Shown here piece after piece: positions 20,223-21,940 of a DNA stretch of 21,940 bases (position 1 is the stretch's first letter; each line of letters opens with the position of its first letter). Made by a program: the position numbers and the translations under genes. The notes below the pieces were generated by a model. It did not search any database. It worked only from the letters and a program-made list of their open reading frames with translations, and was not told the DNA's origin. The stretch is from JBDREW01 sp043819385 (GTDB taxonomy: Bacteria; Patescibacteriota; Minisyncoccia; Minisyncoccales; GWA2-38-27), in NCBI GenBank assembly GCA_043819385.1, contig JBDREW010000041.1, positions 1 to 21,940 of the forward strand, given 5' to 3'.

Positions 20223-20227
20223 TACTT
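20207..20227 (+). repeat. AATACTT heptamer array over the adk stop codon
   Basis: ATTACTT, AATACTT, AATACTT in exact 7-bp register encode the last adk residues (LLNT) and the stop at 20220-20222. The same heptamer class flanks the terminator at 1484. Confidence 0.75.
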
Positions 20228-20238
20228 ATATTAATCTG

Positions 20239-20988
20239 ATGATTACTATAAAATCTGAAGAGGAAATTAAAATAATGAGAGAAGGTGGTAAAATTTTAGC
20301 TCAGATTATAAAAGAGTTAGAGGGCAAGGTAAAGCCAGGAATAACTACTAATTATTTAGACAAGGTCGCAAGTGACCTTGTTTTTAAATATAAAGCAGAA
20401 CCATCATTCAAAGGATATCAAGGATTTCCAGCTGTTTTGTGTACTTCAATAAATGAAGAAATTGTTCATACTGCTCCATCTGAAAGAGAATTAAAAGATG
20501 GGGATATAATTTCACTTGATTTAGGTATTTTTTATAAGGGTTTTCACAGTGATATGGCGATAACGGTTCCTGTTGGTGATAATGTTGATTCTGATGCATT
20601 AAGATTAATAAAAGTGACTAAAAAAGCTTTAAAAAGAGGAATAAGAAAGACACGAGCGGATGTTACATTAGGAGACATTGGAAATACCATTCAAAGGTAT
20701 GTTGAAGATCAAGGATATGGCATAGTTCGTGATCTTTGCGGTCATGGGATTGGAAAAGATATTCATGAAGATCCACAGGTTTTAAATTATGGCAAAAGAA
20801 AAACAGGGCTTAAATTAAAAATAGGTATGGTAATTTGTATAGAACCAATGGTTACAATGGGTGATTATAATCTTAAAAAAGCAAAAGATGGATTTAGTTA
20901 TATTACAAAAGATAATTCTTTGTCAGCTCATTTTGAGCATACAATGGCTGTCACTCAAAACGGCTGTCAAGTATTAACTGAACTTTAA
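20239..20988 (+). CDS. map: Methionine aminopeptidase, type I
   Basis: Removes the initiator methionine from nascent proteins. 249 residues. All five metal ligands are present at the expected spacing: D94 (SLDLG), D105 (HSDMAITVPVG), H169 (GHGIGKDIHEDPQ), E202 (IEPMV) and E233 (FEHTMAVT). The substrate-site histidine is H77, but the surrounding motif is VHTAPS instead of the usual CHGIPS. Last gene of the operon here: a strong terminator follows 57 bp downstream, and infA, rpmJ, rpsM and rpsK, which commonly follow map, are not present. A hairpin followed by five T residues lies inside the gene (20360-20385). The ATG has no SD. Confidence 0.97.
   Translation: MITIKSEEEIKIMREGGKILAQIIKELEGKVKPGITTNYLDKVASDLVFKYKAEPSFKGYQGFPAVLCTSINEEIVHTAPSERELKDGDIISLDLGIFYKGFHSDMAITVPVGDNVDSDALRLIKVTKKALKRGIRKTRADVTLGDIGNTIQRYVEDQGYGIVRDLCGHGIGKDIHEDPQVLNYGKRKTGLKLKIGMVICIEPMVTMGDYNLKKAKDGFSYITKDNSLSAHFEHTMAVTQNGCQVLTEL
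20360..20385 (+). other. Terminator-shaped hairpin inside map
   Basis: ACAAGGTC (20360-20367) / GACCTTGT (20374-20381), an 8-bp perfect stem with a 6-base loop, followed by TTTT. It encodes ordinary Map residues (DKVASDLVFK), so it may be fortuitous. Confidence 0.45.
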
Positions 20989-21017
20989 AAAACATTAACA
21001 TAGAAGCAACATAGAGA

Positions 21018-21086
21018 CCTTGCCTCTATATTGGGAATAAATAAGAAAATAGCAGTATAGAGGCAAGGCCTCTATACTGCTATTTT
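21018..21086 (+). terminator. Strong terminator with a competing upstream pairing segment
   Basis: The 18-bp perfect stem at 21046-21063 / 21069-21086 (inner part AGCAGTATAGAGG / CCTCTATACTGCT, 5-base loop CAAGG) is flanked by A- and T-runs, so it works on either strand. An upstream 13-mer CCTTGCCTCTATA (21018-21030) is exactly complementary to TATAGAGGCAAGG (21056-21068), which overlaps the 5' arm and loop. The two foldings exclude each other. Confidence 0.85.
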
Positions 21087-21117
21087 ATTGTTTTCCACTA
21101 TTTATTTTATTTAATTT

Positions 21118-21146
21118 TTGTTAAAATATATTAAATTATGTAATAT
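21118..21146 (+). promoter_or_regulatory. Possible promoter for the glycosyltransferase
   Basis: TTGTTA (21118-21123), a 17-bp spacer and TAATAT (21141-21146); each hexamer matches four of six consensus bases. It lies in the 106 bp between the operon terminator and the gene. In such AT-rich DNA a match of this quality may be chance. Confidence 0.35.
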
Positions 21147-21192
21147 TTGATAATTTAGTTTTTTAATAAATATTTTTTAAATAAAATAACTT

Positions 21193-21912
21193 ATGTATTT
21201 ATCTGTTATTATCCCAGCCTATAATGAAGAAAAAAGAATTCCTAGTACTTTGATTGATATCGATAAATATTTAAGAAAACAAACATTTAGTTACGAAATT
21301 CTTGTTGTTAATGATGGTTCAAAAGATAATACAGCAAAAGTTGTCAGAGGTTTGCAAAGAAAAATTAAAAATTTAAAATTAATTGATAATAAAAAAAATC
21401 ATGGAAAAGGTTTTGTTACTAGACAAGGATTAATGAAAGCAAAAGGGGAATATAGGTTATTTACTGATGCTGATAATTCAACTTCAATCAATCAAGTTAA
21501 AAAACTTTTGCCGTTTTTTAAAAAGGGATATGATATTGTAATAGGTTCTCGTGATGTAAAAGGTGCAGTTCTTGATCCTCCACAGCCACTAAAAAGAATA
21601 ATAGTAGGAAATATTTTTAATTTATCTGTTCAAGTAATAGTTGGTCTTTGGGGAATTTGGGATACTCAATGTGGATTTAAAGCACTAAGTGCTGAAGCTG
21701 TTTCTAAAATTTTACCAAAATGTTCAATTGATAGATGGGCATTTGACCCTGAAATTTTGAAAATTGGTAAGAAGTTAGGTTATAAGATTAAAGAGGTTCC
21801 AGTAGTTTGGAAAAATGATTTGGAAAGTAAAGTAAAATTAAAAGGAATGATAAAAATGGGATTTGATTTATTAAAAATAAGATTAAATCTCATAATAGGT
21901 AAATATAGATAA
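21193..21912 (+). CDS. Family 2 glycosyltransferase (dolichyl/undecaprenyl-phosphate sugar synthase type)
   Basis: Probably transfers a sugar from a nucleotide donor to a polyprenyl phosphate on the cytosolic membrane face, for surface glycan or glycoprotein assembly. 239 residues of GT-A fold: IIPAYNEE 6-13, NDGSKD 40-45, metal-binding DAD 92-94, GSR 118-120, DTQCGFK 157-163 and WAFDPEIL 182-189. The pattern VVNDGSKDNT...NHGKGFVTRQG and GFKALSAEA is that of the DPG/DPM synthase subgroup. No C-terminal transmembrane segment is obvious, so membrane association would be peripheral. Sugar and acceptor cannot be read from sequence. It has its own transcription unit after the ribosomal operon terminator. 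No SD. Confidence 0.92.
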   Translation: MYLSVIIPAYNEEKRIPSTLIDIDKYLRKQTFSYEILVVNDGSKDNTAKVVRGLQRKIKNLKLIDNKKNHGKGFVTRQGLMKAKGEYRLFTDADNSTSINQVKKLLPFFKKGYDIVIGSRDVKGAVLDPPQPLKRIIVGNIFNLSVQVIVGLWGIWDTQCGFKALSAEAVSKILPKCSIDRWAFDPEILKIGKKLGYKIKEVPVVWKNDLESKVKLKGMIKMGFDLLKIRLNLIIGKYR

Positions 21913-21940
21913 TAATATATTTTGTTAAAATTATTATATG

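Noticed and set aside
1..21940. CRISPR array, insertion sequence or prophage
   Set aside because: No direct repeats with unique spacers of CRISPR size, no transposase, integrase or phage structural gene. Repeats seen are heptamer arrays, short dispersed repeats and a coding tandem repeat.
1..21940. Alternative genetic code with UGA as glycine
   Set aside because: All conserved genes are full length with no in-frame TGA, and the one TGA present acts as a terminal codon followed directly by a terminator.

Overview
The window is strongly AT-rich, gene-dense bacterial DNA. It most likely comes from a Candidate Phyla Radiation (Patescibacteria) genome, probably a parcubacterium-like lineage. Reasons: the S10-spc ribosomal operon lacks rpmD (uL30), as CPR genomes do; several ribosomal proteins carry lysine-rich tails or inserts; the adenylate kinase is divergent; uS14 is the short zinc-binding form; start codons almost never have a Shine-Dalgarno (SD) sequence; and intergenic DNA is filled with short A/T repeats. 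The phylum assignment is inference, since no marker tree could be run. The standard code with UGA as stop fits every gene.

Layout. 30-1401 (+): folD and a PAP2-family membrane phosphatase, ending at a bidirectional terminator (1484-1509). 1551-5363 (-): a leftward block pth, dprA, topA, tRNA-Leu(CAA), with a good promoter that appears to give a leaderless pth mRNA. 5364-6600: an accessory island with two short genes of unknown function, one a secreted Tyr/Gly/Gln repeat protein and one a basic protein. Each has its own sigma70-like promoter, real SD sites and an intrinsic terminator, unlike everything around it. 6608-20988 (+): tandem promoters, tuf, then rpsJ-rplC-rplD-rplW-rplB-rpsS-rplV-rpsC-rplP-rpmC-rpsQ-rplN-rplX-rplE-rpsN-rpsH-rplF-rplR-rpsE-rplO-secY-adk-map, closed by a very strong hairpin (21046-21086). 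The usual infA/rpmJ/rpsM/rpsK/rpoA continuation is absent here. 21193-21912 (+): a family 2 glycosyltransferase.

The core genes work together: EF-Tu and the ribosomal proteins for translation, SecY for export, Map for N-terminal methionine removal, Adk for nucleotide balance, Pth for recycling peptidyl-tRNA, TopA and DprA for DNA topology and DNA uptake/recombination.

The most unusual signals are: (1) a palindromic repeat translated in the same frame into both the uL23 N-terminal tail and the uL15 C-terminal tail; (2) an 81-bp tandem duplication across the rplW/rplB junction whose second copy preserves the uL23 C-terminus by synonymous changes only; (3) intergenic repeats of several sequences that share a 7-bp period; (4) mutually exclusive RNA hairpins before rplC and after map; (5) three stacked SD-start sites ahead of the small basic gene.
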